A stretch of 11,628 bases of DNA from Verrucomicrobiota bacterium (GCA_023457715.1 JAEWKR010000190.1:1-11628), one strand, 5' to 3'; shown: positions 1 to 7,275, counted from the stretch's first letter. Numbers and translations are program-made. The notes: generated by a model not told the origin, from the sequence alone.

Positions 1-13
1 ACTTGTTCTGTTT

Positions 14-31
14 GGGGGGGGGGGGGGGGGG
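14..31. repeat. Homopolymer run of 18 G
   Basis: Eighteen consecutive G bases are followed at once by five C. The run lies about 90 bp beyond the stop codon of the leftward regulator gene, in a 121-bp stretch with no gene of its own. A tract this long is prone to replication slippage and could form a G-quadruplex. It is also a typical place for sequencing or assembly error, so its exact length is doubtful. Confidence 0.9.
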
Positions 32-121
32 CCCCCGCCCGCCTTCCGTCAAGCCACGTTGTCCGGTGGACCGCGGGCGGCCCGCCCGCCTTGCCGCAAC
101 TTCCGCAGCGCCACTGCCCCC

Positions 122-1294
122 CTACCGCTTGTCGCCTCGCGTGCGTTGACCCACCCGGTACTCCCGCGGGCTCTGCTTCAGTTCCCGACGGAAGACGGCG
201 CTGAGGTAACTCGCCGACTCAAATCCCGTCGCATCGGCAATCAGGGCGATCGGCAGATCGGACTCGGCCAGCAACTGGCAAACCCGCTCCAGCTGGCGGC
301 GCTTGATCATCCGGTGCGGCGTCACGCCCACGATCCGCACGAATTTTCTCTCCAGCAACGTGCGCGACACCGGCACCGCCTTGAGCACATCGGAGACGTC
401 GATGCCGTCACAGGCGTGCGTGCGAATGTACCGGAGCGCTGTCACCACATGCGGATCAGCCACCGCATCCGCCTCCGTGGAACGCCGCTCCACGACGCGC
501 ACCGGCGCAATCTCGGGGGAAACCGCCTGCGCGTGTTCGTCGCCCGCCATCAACCGCGACAACAGGGCCGCGGCCTCGAACCCCGTCCGGCGCGCATCGG
601 GCAGGACGCTGCTCAGCGGCGGATCGCTGAATTCGCAGATCAACTCATCATCATCGACGCCCAGCACCGCCACCTCGCCGGGAACATCAAGCCCCGACTG
701 CCGGCAGGCCTCGATCACCTCGTGCGCGCGGGTGTCGTAACAGGCAAACACCGCCACCGGTTTGGGCAGGGACTTCAGCCACCGGCCCAGCCGCCGCATC
801 CGCGCGGCCCCCGTTGTCGGTCCGTCCTCGGGAAACTCCAGGCACGGGGCACCCCGATGATTCAGGTCGCGCCGGAAGGCCACGCCGCGCTCGCGTGACC
901 AGAAAAACCGGGCGTCGCCACAGAAGGCGTAATGCGGAAACCGCTTCGCGGAGAGGTGTTCGGCCGCCATCCGGGCCACAGCGCGATTGTCGATGCTGAC
1001 CCGCGGGAAATCGGCTTTGCGCCGCTCCGCACTCACGTCCACCACCGGCAGACGGGTCGCCGCGAGCACGCGCGCAATCGCCTGGGAATCAACCCGCGCA
1101 ATGATCCCGTCCCCGCGCCAGCTGGTCACCCAATCGAGCGCCCCGGGATGCCGGGCCGGCGGCGCCAGTCGCAACGACCATCCGCCGTGCCGGCTCACCC
1201 AGTCGTGGATCCCATGGAGCAGGTCGCGCGCGTACCGGTTCGACGTCTCGATCAGGAGGGCGACCCGCAGCGGACTGGCCGTGGTTTCGGACAC
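122..1294 (-). CDS. xylR: XylR-type transcriptional regulator (sugar-binding domain plus AraC HTH)
   Basis: This 390-residue regulator has the same size and layout as E. coli XylR. Residues about 9-270 form a LacI/GalR-like periplasmic-binding fold, opening with RVALLIETSNRYARDLLHGI and containing the typical late segment GVDDDELICEFSDPPLSSV (about 212-230), where a sugar should be sensed. Residues about 284-382 are an AraC-type DNA-binding domain with two helix-turn-helix units; the second, starting near IALIADATGF (349), is the better conserved. The start is a GTG at 1294: an in-frame TAA lies nine codons upstream and the family's N-terminal motif begins about ten residues in. No Shine-Dalgarno sequence is visible. 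It is divergent from xylA with 100 bp between the start codons, the usual arrangement for a xylose-responsive activator. The ligand is inferred from that neighbour; another pentose is possible. Confidence 0.87.
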   Translation of the reverse strand: MSETTASPLRVALLIETSNRYARDLLHGIHDWVSRHGGWSLRLAPPARHPGALDWVTSWRGDGIIARVDSQAIARVLAATRLPVVDVSAERRKADFPRVSIDNRAVARMAAEHLSAKRFPHYAFCGDARFFWSRERGVAFRRDLNHRGAPCLEFPEDGPTTGAARMRRLGRWLKSLPKPVAVFACYDTRAHEVIEACRQSGLDVPGEVAVLGVDDDELICEFSDPPLSSVLPDARRTGFEAAALLSRLMAGDEHAQAVSPEIAPVRVVERRSTEADAVADPHVVTALRYIRTHACDGIDVSDVLKAVPVSRTLLERKFVRIVGVTPHRMIKRRQLERVCQLLAESDLPIALIADATGFESASYLSAVFRRELKQSPREYRVGQRTRGDKR

Positions 1295-1338
1295 GCGCCG
1301 ACGCTCGCCGGGGGTGTGTTAAAAATCAAAAGAAATAT

Positions 1339-1356
1339 GGGAATACTTGTTATCCC
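1339..1356. promoter_or_regulatory. Imperfect palindrome between xylR and xylA, candidate operator
   Basis: GGGAATACTTGTTATCCC is an 18-bp imperfect palindrome of pattern GGGAnnACnnGTnnTCCC, with 12 of 18 positions symmetric. It lies in the only AT-rich part of the 100-bp region between the two divergent starts. An inverted half-site (ATACT at 1343-1347 versus AGTAT at 1373-1377) may add a second contact. A weak xylA promoter can be read as TTGTTA (1348-1353) and TATCAT (1375-1380), but its 21-bp spacer is too long for a standard sigma-70 promoter. Binding by the adjacent regulator is inference. Confidence 0.4.
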
Positions 1357-1394
1357 GCCCGGCCGAAAATGGAGTATCATGTGGACGCTATTCT

Positions 1395-2729
1395 ATGAAA
1401 CCTCGTCGCGAATATTTTTCCGGCATCTCCCGCGTCGGCTTTGAAGGCCCGCGTTCCACGAACGCCCTCGCGTTCAAGTACTATGATCCCAACGAAGTGA
1501 TCGACGGCAAGACGGTGAAGGAGCACATGCGCTTCTCCATCGCCTACTGGCACGCCTTCCGCGGCACCGGCGGCGATCCGTTCGGCCCCGGCACCATCGA
1601 GCGCCCGTGGGAAAGCGGCAAGAACGCCGTCAGCGTTGCGAAGACCCGCCTGGAGGCCGGCTTCGAGTTCTTCCAGAAGATCGAGGCGCCGTTCTGGTGC
1701 TTCCACGACCGCGACATCGCGCCCGAGGGCGCCACGCTGGCCGAATCGAACAAGATCCTCGACGAGGTCGTCGCTCACGCCAAGCAGCTGCAGAAGGCCA
1801 CCGGGATCAAGCTCCTGTGGGGCACCGCGAATCTGTTCTCGAACCCCCGCTACATGGGCGGCGCGGCCACCAACCCGGACGCGCACGTGTTCGCCTATGC
1901 GGCGGCCCAGGTGAAGAAGGCGCTCGAAGTGACCAAGGAACTCGGCGGTGAGAACTACGTTTTCTGGGGTGGTCGTGAGGGTTACGAGACCCTCCTCAAC
2001 ACCAACCTGAAGCGCGAACAGGAACACCTCGCCCGCTTCATGCACATGGCGGCCGATTACGCCAAGTCGATTGGCTTCAAGGGTCAGTTCCTCATCGAGC
2101 CCAAGCCGAAGGAGCCGACCAAGCACCAGTACGACTTCGACGTCGCCAGCGGCATCGCCTTCCTGCGCACCTTCGGCCTCGAGAAGATCTTCAAGTTCAA
2201 CATCGAGACCAACCACGCCACGCTCGCCGGTCACACCTTCCAGCACGAAATCGAAGTCGCAGCCTCCCAGGGGATGCTCGGCTCGATCGACGCGAACGCC
2301 GGTGACGAACTCCTCGGCTGGGATACCGACCAGTTCAGCACCAACGTCCGCGACCTCACCCTCGCGATGGTCTCCATCCTCAAGGCCGGCGGCCTGGGCA
2401 CCGGCGGCTTCAACTTCGACGCCAAGCTCCGCCGTCAGTCGACGGACATGGAAGACCTCTTCCACGCCCACATCGGCGGCATGGATGCCTACGTCCTGGC
2501 GTTCAAGATCGCCCGCCGCATCCTCGCCGACGGCAAGTTCGAGGAGTTCGTCGCCAACCGCTACGCGTCGTTCGACAGCGGCTACGGTCGCGACATCGAA
2601 ACGGGCAAGGCGAACTTCAAGTCGCTCGAGAAGCTGGTGCTCACCAAGCTGGGCGAACCCACCCCGCGTTCGGGCAAGCAGGAGTACCTCGAGAACCTGC
2701 TGATGTCCTACCTGCACGGGCAGGCCTGA
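1395..2729 (+). CDS. xylA: Xylose isomerase
   Basis: This 444-residue cytoplasmic enzyme interconverts D-xylose and D-xylulose, the entry step of the isomerase pathway. It is the long (group II) type, close in length to E. coli XylA (440). Active-site residues are all present and offset by three from E. coli: catalytic His104 in FHDRD, and metal ligands Glu235 (LIEPKPKEP), Glu271 and His274 (ETNHATLAGH), Asp299, Asp310 and Asp312 (GWDTDQF) and Asp342 (NFDAKLRR). The ATG at 1395 was chosen because homologues begin just before the YFxxIxxVxFEGP motif; an upstream in-frame TTG at 1347 would add 16 unconserved residues and lie inside the candidate operator. No good ribosome-binding site precedes it. 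The gene is followed by a terminator, so it appears monocistronic; no xylulokinase gene is in the window. Confidence 0.98.
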   Translation: MKPRREYFSGISRVGFEGPRSTNALAFKYYDPNEVIDGKTVKEHMRFSIAYWHAFRGTGGDPFGPGTIERPWESGKNAVSVAKTRLEAGFEFFQKIEAPFWCFHDRDIAPEGATLAESNKILDEVVAHAKQLQKATGIKLLWGTANLFSNPRYMGGAATNPDAHVFAYAAAQVKKALEVTKELGGENYVFWGGREGYETLLNTNLKREQEHLARFMHMAADYAKSIGFKGQFLIEPKPKEPTKHQYDFDVASGIAFLRTFGLEKIFKFNIETNHATLAGHTFQHEIEVAASQGMLGSIDANAGDELLGWDTDQFSTNVRDLTLAMVSILKAGGLGTGGFNFDAKLRRQSTDMEDLFHAHIGGMDAYVLAFKIARRILADGKFEEFVANRYASFDSGYGRDIETGKANFKSLEKLVLTKLGEPTPRSGKQEYLENLLMSYLHGQA

Positions 2730-2809
2730 CGCGTTCCGCAGTAGGTTTTGAGTTTTGGGTTTCGAGCCCGGCCCAAGGCCCAAAACCTCCCCGTATCCTC
2801 GCTCACTTC

Positions 2810-2840
2810 AGCCCGACGCCTCAACGGTGTCGGGCTTTTT
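2810..2840 (+). terminator. Rho-independent terminator of xylA
   Basis: The arms AGCCCGAC (2810-2817) and GTCGGGCT (2829-2836) pair perfectly, and the stem extends inward by one G-U and two G-C pairs to a five-base loop. Five T follow directly at 2836-2840. The hairpin lies 80 bp beyond the xylA stop codon. Confidence 0.88.
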
Positions 2841-2848
2841 CGTGCCCT

Positions 2849-3080
2849 CCTGAGTGCGCAGGCGGGACGCCTACGCTACGCCGAGCCCCGATTGCTGACG
2901 TAGCGTAGGCGTCTCGCCTGCGCACTGCTGCAGGGGATTGACGTAGCGTAGGCGTCCCGCCTGCGCACTCAGGACCCCGATTGCTGCAGGCGTTGACGTA
3001 GCGTAGGCGTCTCGCCTGCGCACTCAGGACCCCAATTGCTGCAGGGGATCGACGTAGCGTAGGCGTCTCGCCTGCGCACT
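2849..3080. repeat. Five-copy array of a 27-bp hairpin-forming repeat
   Basis: The 370-bp gap between the convergent xylA and transporter genes holds five copies of a 27-bp core starting CGTAGCGTAGGCGTCTCGCC and ending TGCGCAC. The copies are at 2854-2880 (inverted), 2899-2925, 2942-2968, 2997-3023 and 3053-3079. They differ only at one position (TCTCG or TCCCG). Each core contains a 9-bp stem, GCGTAGGCG against CGCCTGCGC with one T/G wobble, around a three-base loop. The first two copies face each other across 18 bp. The last three repeat at 55-56 bp, and their spacers are also related (ggaccccgattgctgcag). The rest of the gap is the xylA terminator and unremarkable sequence. This looks like an interspersed REP-like element; no transposase is present. 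Confidence 0.9.
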
Positions 3081-3099
3081 CAGGATCCTCGAATTCCCC

Positions 3100-4341
3100 C
3101 TAGTCCCTCGTCCCTCGTCCCTGGTCCCTCGTCTCTACTTCTGCCCTCCGCGGCCGGTATACGAACATCACCACCGCCATCACGAGCGTCAGCGCGGCGG
3201 AAACGAGGAAGAGACCGCGATTGCCCACCGGCGTGACCAAGGAACCAAACGCAAAAAAGCCCAACAGATTGCCGGCATTGGCGGCGTTGGAAAATACGGT
3301 TGTTGCCAGCCCAGGCTGGCCGGGGATCAGGTCCTGAAAAAAGAGGATTCCCACGTTTGAGATGATGGCGAAGGACAGGCCATGAAAGGCCTGAAGGACG
3401 AAGATGTGCCACGGCGCCTCCGCCTGGTTCAGCAGGAGAAAATACACGACTGTCGCGACCCCGCCGAACCGGATCAGGCGCAGGCCGTGGCCCTGCGCCG
3501 CCAGATGCCCGAACCAGAGCATCAAGGGAATCTCGACCGCCGGGCCGACGCCAAAGGCGATGCCCACGTCCGTGCCGGTTCCGCCGAGCACCCGCGTGAT
3601 CATGAGCGGAAGGTTCATCAGGTTCATCGTGTGCGCCGCAAAGATGCACAGGAACCCCACGAAGGCGGCCAGGATGTCGCCGCGCGTCAGCACCCGCCAG
3701 ACGGGTTCGCGGATCGCCGCGCGGACATGCTCGGCGCGGGGCTCGTACGGCACGTACTTCATCACCCCGAGCACAAACACCAGGTAGAGCGCCGCGGCGC
3801 CGAGGAACACCCCGTTAAATCCGAAACCCACCAGCATCCAGGCCGCGAGCGAGGGCCCGGCGGTCCACGCGATCGAAAAGCACACCCGCACCACGCTCAT
3901 CAGGAAGCCGGGCGGCACCCCCGGAATCGCGCGGTCGTAGTAGTGCTCGCGGGTGTACGCAAAAAGCTGCGAGAAGGACAACGAAGCGAGGGCCAGGACG
4001 GTGCAGCCGATCAGGGCCAGCACCCAAGGGGTCGTGATCAGCCCATACGCGACATAACCCACCACGCCGGCGGCCCCCGCCAACAGCAGCATCGTCTTCC
4101 GGGGCAGGTGCGAATCGGACCAGCGGGCGAGCGTGGTCGCGATCAGGATGGCGCTGAGCGTCGTGGCCGTCATGAACATGCCAAAACCCGCCGGCGACAT
4201 CCCCACCCGCTCGGTGCCCCACAGCGATAGGAAGGGATGCACGAACGAGGCCCCGAGCCCCACCACCAGGGCAGCCCCCAGGAGCCCGGCAAAGCCGGGG
4301 ATCTTCAGGATAAGTTGCGCGCGGGTCGACCAGGGGGTCAT
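3100..4341 (-). CDS. MFS sugar efflux transporter, SetA/SetB-like
   Basis: This 413-residue integral membrane protein has about 12 hydrophobic segments. It shows the MFS motif-A-like loop ARWSDSHLPRK (about 72-82) after the second helix, and FQDLIPGQPGLATTVFSNA (about 335-352), which closely resembles the second half of E. coli SetB (LMPGRAGAATTLFTNS). SetA-type carriers export sugars and sugar analogues; the substrate here cannot be read from sequence. The ATG at 4341 places the first helix at about residue 15. An upstream start at 4449 would add 36 very basic, low-complexity residues and was rejected. No Shine-Dalgarno is visible. The last ten or so residues (ETRDQGRGTRD) are translated from an intergenic GGGACNAG-type repeat at 3103-3134, so the native C-terminus seems to have been replaced or extended by repeat DNA. 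Confidence 0.82.
   Translation of the reverse strand: MTPWSTRAQLILKIPGFAGLLGAALVVGLGASFVHPFLSLWGTERVGMSPAGFGMFMTATTLSAILIATTLARWSDSHLPRKTMLLLAGAAGVVGYVAYGLITTPWVLALIGCTVLALASLSFSQLFAYTREHYYDRAIPGVPPGFLMSVVRVCFSIAWTAGPSLAAWMLVGFGFNGVFLGAAALYLVFVLGVMKYVPYEPRAEHVRAAIREPVWRVLTRGDILAAFVGFLCIFAAHTMNLMNLPLMITRVLGGTGTDVGIAFGVGPAVEIPLMLWFGHLAAQGHGLRLIRFGGVATVVYFLLLNQAEAPWHIFVLQAFHGLSFAIISNVGILFFQDLIPGQPGLATTVFSNAANAGNLLGFFAFGSLVTPVGNRGLFLVSAALTLVMAVVMFVYRPRRAEVETRDQGRGTRD
3101..3137. repeat. GGGAC phrase repeat overlapping the transporter 3' end
   Basis: On the plus strand this reads as iterations of TCCCTCG or TCCCTGG (tagtccctcgtccctcg, then tccctggtccctcgtct). The same phrase, GGGACCAGGGAC and its complement, recurs around 6120 and 6255. 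It encodes the last residues and the stop codon of the leftward transporter gene. Confidence 0.8.
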
Positions 4342-4362
4342 GACGGCGGGAAGGTGCGGGCA

Positions 4363-4416
4363 CGGAGGGTGACGGCGCGAGGAGAAAACCGCGGCGCGCG
4401 GGGCTGAGACCCTCCG
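4363..4416. promoter_or_regulatory. Inverted repeat between divergent transporter and apt genes
   Basis: CGGAGGGT (4363-4370) and ACCCTCCG (4409-4416) are perfect 8-bp inverted arms separated by 38 bp. They lie inside the 119-bp region between the start codons of the efflux transporter and apt. It could be a split operator or chance in GC-rich DNA. No convincing -35/-10 pair was seen beside it. Confidence 0.25.
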
Positions 4417-4460
4417 CTTTCGTTCTTTCCGGATGACCCGTTTCCTCATCTCTTTGCGGC

Positions 4461-5012
4461 ATGGATGCCCCGGAACTGGCCCACTACCTCAAACGGCACG
4501 TCCGCACGGTCCGGGACTGGCCGAAGCCCAAGGTCAACTTTCGGGACGTGACCACCCTCTTCAACGATCCGGAAGCTTTTCGGCTGATCATCCGTGCGCT
4601 GGCCGAAGAGGCGCGCAAGCTGGGGGCCGACCGTATTGCCGCGGTGGATGCCCGGGGTTTCATCCTCGGCGGGGCGGTGGCGTACGAGACGCACACGCCG
4701 TTCGCGCTGGTGCGCAAGAAGGGCAAGCTGCCGTACCGCACCGTGGCCGCCGAATACCAGTTGGAATACGGCTCCGCGACCGTGGAGATCCACACCGACG
4801 CGTGCCGGGCGGGAGAACGGGTGTTGATTGTGGACGATCTGATCGCGACCGGCGGCACACTGCGGGCCGCCGCCAGCCTTTTCCAACAATTGGGCGGGAC
4901 CATCGCAGCGGTCGCCGCGGTCATCGACCTGCCCGAACTCGGCGGCTCCGCCATGCTCCGCACCGCGGGCTACACCGTGCACACGCTCTGCCAGTTCTCG
5001 GAGACGGAATAG
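4461..5012 (+). CDS. apt: Adenine phosphoribosyltransferase
   Basis: This 183-residue cytoplasmic enzyme makes AMP from adenine and PRPP in purine salvage. It shows the N-terminal APT signature WPKPKVNFRDVTTLF (20-34), where most homologues have FPxPGIxFRD. The flexible-loop region follows with RKKGKLP (85-91) and YQLEYG (99-104), then the PRPP-binding loop VLIVDDLIATGGT (121-133). The length matches the family (about 170-185). The ATG at 4461 places the signature at the usual distance from the N-terminus; no Shine-Dalgarno precedes it. It is divergent from the transporter and followed by a 130-bp repeat-rich gap, so it is probably transcribed alone. Related type-I phosphoribosyltransferases such as xanthine PRTase are less likely given the RKKGKLP and YxLEYG motifs. 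Confidence 0.94.
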   Translation: MDAPELAHYLKRHVRTVRDWPKPKVNFRDVTTLFNDPEAFRLIIRALAEEARKLGADRIAAVDARGFILGGAVAYETHTPFALVRKKGKLPYRTVAAEYQLEYGSATVEIHTDACRAGERVLIVDDLIATGGTLRAAASLFQQLGGTIAAVAAVIDLPELGGSAMLRTAGYTVHTLCQFSETE

Positions 5013-5019
5013 GACCGCT

Positions 5020-5128
5020 CGGAGTCCGGAGCCCAGAGTCGAGAGTCCAGAGCCAGAGAACCACAAGCCTCCGCGCGAGGTCATCCCGGCTTCCGCTTCT
5101 TGCTCTAGACTCCAGCCTCTCAGCTCAT
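5020..5128. repeat. Degenerate GAGTCCAGAG phrase array, partly inverted
   Basis: Between apt and the dehydrogenase gene, 5020-5058 is built from variants of GAGTCCAGAGC (gagtccggag, cagagtcgag, gagtccagag, ccagag). The far side, 5100-5128, carries the complementary phrase (GCTCTAGACTCCAG, CCTCTCAGCTC). GAGTCCAGAGC (5043-5053) pairs with GCTCTAGACTC (5102-5112) at 10 of 11 positions. The right part ends 14 bp before the dehydrogenase start codon and would sit in its leader. Confidence 0.65.
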
Positions 5129-5142
5129 AGCTTCGCCCAGCC

Positions 5143-6108
5143 ATGATCATCTGGTGCAACACGGAGTTTTCGCCGGCGGACCGGCAGCGGCTGGTGGAGG
5201 GGACGGGCGGGCATGAACTGGTCTTCTCGCCCTGGACCTCCGCCAACGTGCTGCACGCCGGTAAACCCGACCCGACTCTGGCCGGCGCCGACATTGCGCT
5301 GGGGCAGCCCGACCCGGCGCAATGCCTCGGTTTGCCGAACTTGAAGTGGGTCGAGGTGACAACCGCCGGCTATACCCGCTACGATACCGCCGAGTTTCAG
5401 GAAACATTTCGGTCCCGCGGCCAGATTTTCACCAACATGTCCGGCGTGTTCGCCGACTCGTGCGCGCAGCACGTGCTTGCCATGATGCTGGCCCTGGGCC
5501 GGCGACTGCTGGCGTCGCATCAGGATCAGCTCACCGACCACGCGTGGCACTACACGGAACGGCGTTACGAATCGCGGCTGCTCACCGGCCAGACCGTGCT
5601 CCTGCTCGGCTATGGCGCCATCGGCCGCCGGCTCACCGAACTGCTGGCGCCATTCCGCATGAACATCCTGGCCGTGCGGCGGCGATCCCACAGCGAACGC
5701 GGCGTCCGGATCATTCCGGAGGAAGCCGTCAGCAGCGCGCTCGGCCAGGCCGACCACGTCGTGAACATCCTGCCCGACAACGAGGGCACGCGCAATTACG
5801 TCAATGCGCGCCGGCTGGCCTGCCTCAAGCCTGGCGCCCGGTTCTACAACGTGGGCCGGGGCGCGACGGTGGATCACCGCGCGCTGATCGAGGCACTGCG
5901 CGCGGGGCGCATTGCGGAGGCCTATCTCGACGTGTTCGTGACCGAGCCCCTGCCGCCCGACGACGAGCTCTGGACCACGCCGCATTGCTACGTCACGCCG
6001 CACACGGCCGGCGGTAGGGCCGATCAGGATACGGCGATCGTCCGGCATTTCCTCCAGAACCTCGCCGCCTTCGAACGCGGCGAGCCCCTGGTCGACCGCG
6101 TGGTGTAG
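5143..6108 (+). CDS. D-isomer-specific 2-hydroxyacid dehydrogenase family protein
   Basis: This 321-residue NAD(P)-dependent oxidoreductase belongs to the family of D-lactate, glycerate, glyoxylate and phosphoglycerate dehydrogenases. The catalytic domain is split around a Rossmann fold whose dinucleotide loop is GYGAIG (156-161). The catalytic triad is complete: Arg239 in NVGRG, Glu268 in VFVTEPLP and His287 in TPHTAGG. The usual linker motif before the Rossmann fold is present as GVFADSCAQHVLAMML (101-116). It lacks the C-terminal ACT domain of long SerA enzymes, so de novo serine synthesis is unlikely to be its only role; a reductase of a small 2-oxoacid such as glyoxylate or hydroxypyruvate is plausible, but the substrate is not determined. 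The ATG at 5143 gives a typical N-terminus, without a Shine-Dalgarno. It converges on the RDD gene across a palindromic repeat block. Confidence 0.92.
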   Translation: MIIWCNTEFSPADRQRLVEGTGGHELVFSPWTSANVLHAGKPDPTLAGADIALGQPDPAQCLGLPNLKWVEVTTAGYTRYDTAEFQETFRSRGQIFTNMSGVFADSCAQHVLAMMLALGRRLLASHQDQLTDHAWHYTERRYESRLLTGQTVLLLGYGAIGRRLTELLAPFRMNILAVRRRSHSERGVRIIPEEAVSSALGQADHVVNILPDNEGTRNYVNARRLACLKPGARFYNVGRGATVDHRALIEALRAGRIAEAYLDVFVTEPLPPDDELWTTPHCYVTPHTAGGRADQDTAIVRHFLQNLAAFERGEPLVDRVV

Positions 6109-6110
6109 GA

Positions 6111-6271
6111 AGAAGAGGCGAGGGACCAGGGACGAAGGACCAGGGACCTCAAGGGCCGTCCGCCTCGTGCTCGTGCTCGTAATCGTGCTCGTGCTCATCC
6201 GACCGCCCGCCGATCACGAGCACGAGCAAGATCACGAGCACGATCCGGAGCGGTCCCTGGTCCCTCGTCCC
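6111..6271. repeat. Nested inverted repeat block between convergent genes
   Basis: The 164-bp gap between two convergent stop codons is almost wholly symmetric. The outer arms CGAGGGACCAGGGAC (6119-6133) and GTCCCTGGTCCCTCG (6253-6267) are a perfect 15-bp inverted repeat. Inside, the left side iterates CGTGCTCGTGCTCGT (about 6164-6198) and the right side ACGAGCACGAGCA (6216-6228) plus CACGAGCACGAT (6233-6244), giving perfect 12-13 bp stems. As RNA it folds from either strand and may act as a bidirectional terminator, though it lacks a T run. Confidence 0.85.
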
Positions 6272-6272
6272 T

Positions 6273-7004
6273 TCAACCCGCCTTCACGACGATGGTGTCA
6301 GCCATCAAGTCGTGCAGGCAGCGGCGGTCGTCCCGGAAGATGAAGCAGGAATCCACGATGAAGAAAATCAGCCCCAGCGGCGGCAGGATGTTCAGCATCA
6401 TCTGAATGAGGCCGGGCGCGACCCAACGAATCACCACGGCCTTCAGAAACCCGGGATTTGCGCCATCGCGCAGCCGCACGATCCGGATGCCAAGGATGAG
6501 TTTGCCGAGGGTTTGTCCCCGCACGGTCAGCAGCCATACCTGCGTGATCAGCAGTGCCAGGCCTCCGACCATGAGCAGAACCAAACCAATCGCCGCGCGG
6601 CCAGTGAACTCGGGAGTGACCTCCCCGCGCTGCAGAATCAGTTCCATGATCACCGTCACGCCGATCATGAGGGCGCCGGGCAACACGACGATGGTGCCGA
6701 TCACGTTGTCGAGGAGCCAGGACAGGAACCGCATCCCGCGGTCCGCCAGCTCCGTGGGTGCGCGCCCCGTTTGCGCTCCCACCGGCGTTCCCGCCGCCGG
6801 ATCGACGGCGGCCGTCGCGGGGATCGGCGGGGGCACGCCGGGGCCGGCAAACTCATCGAAGTCGCCCAACCGGCGCCACTCCTCGGTGCCCGACCGCTTC
6901 GCCCGGGTATCGAGATTGGCGCGCCCCGCCGTCATCCAGGCCCGCAACTGTTCCGCCGTGGCCGGACCGTATTCCTTCCCGTCGCCGCCGATGATGATGA
7001 ACAT
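6273..7004 (-). CDS. GYF_2 (DUF4339)-RDD family membrane protein
   Basis: This 243-residue protein of unknown function has two recognisable modules. Residues 1-52 match the GYF_2 (DUF4339) pattern: a short beta start FIIIGGDGKEYGP, then TAEQLRAWMTAGR and GTEEWRRLGDF, normally a peptide-binding or scaffolding domain. A proline/alanine-rich linker (about 54-85) leads into an RDD domain (about 86-243) with predicted membrane segments near 94-125, 136-160 and 198-222. The RDD signature residues Arg92 and Asp99 (RFLSWLLD) are present, as are the family-typical QTLGKLILGIRIV (164-176) and CLHDLMADTIVV (229-240). RDD proteins have been linked to ion transport and stress in a few bacteria, but no specific role can be assigned here. 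The 240 bp upstream hold only repeat-like sequence, with no Shine-Dalgarno before the ATG. Confidence 0.87.
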   Translation of the reverse strand: MFIIIGGDGKEYGPATAEQLRAWMTAGRANLDTRAKRSGTEEWRRLGDFDEFAGPGVPPPIPATAAVDPAAGTPVGAQTGRAPTELADRGMRFLSWLLDNVIGTIVVLPGALMIGVTVIMELILQRGEVTPEFTGRAAIGLVLLMVGGLALLITQVWLLTVRGQTLGKLILGIRIVRLRDGANPGFLKAVVIRWVAPGLIQMMLNILPPLGLIFFIVDSCFIFRDDRRCLHDLMADTIVVKAG

Positions 7005-7072
7005 GGCCGCAAGGAATCACGCCCCCGCCCCGCGTCAACCGAACGAAAAGGAGCCGAGGGGGTTAAGCGGGG

Positions 7073-7275
7073 AAAAAGGGACCGGAATGAGCTGAAGGAT
7101 CCAAGGGGACGAAAGGGACCTGCGGAAGGATGCGCCGTTGCCCGGGCGGCAGTTTGAGCAGGTAGTCCCCCGTTTACGCGGGAGGTTTGAGCGCGACGGC
7201 CAAGGCATTTCCGCGTAAGCGCGGGATTACACACCCAGGCGCTCTTACGTCCCTTTCTGCCCTGACGTCCCTTTC
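7073..7275. repeat. Inverted GAAAGGGAC phrases flanking small hairpins
   Basis: On the left, AAAGGGACC and GAAAGGGAC occur at 7075-7083 and 7111-7119. On the right, the complement GTCCCTTTC occurs at 7249-7257 and 7267-7275, the latter inside the 3' end of yhbY. Between them, TTACGCGGGA (7174-7183) and TTCCGCGTAA (7209-7218) form an inverted pair with one wobble, and CCGCG/CGCGG (7211-7225) forms a small hairpin. This fills the 240-bp gap between yhbY and the RDD gene; no gene is seen in it. Confidence 0.55.

Noticed and set aside
1377..2783. Long open frame antisense to xylA (468 codons)
   Set aside because: Shadow of the strongly supported xylA frame; leucine, glutamate and glycine-rich composition with no family features.
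2899..3079. CRISPR array
   Set aside because: The interval sequences are related to each other instead of unique, one copy is inverted, the intervals vary in length, and no cas gene is near.
3080..3649. 189-codon leftward frame overlapping the transporter
   Set aside because: It is the shifted frame of the transporter gene, with arginine/glycine-rich shadow composition and no domain.
4342..4449. 36-residue N-terminal extension of the efflux transporter
   Set aside because: It is an Arg/Lys/Pro-rich low-complexity stretch that overlaps the divergent control region; the ATG at 4341 places the first membrane helix normally.
1339..6108. A linked xylose-utilisation or sugar-efflux island
   Set aside because: xylA is closed by a terminator, no xylulokinase or xylose importer is present, and the transporter is on the other strand beyond a repeat block; linkage of function is not supported.
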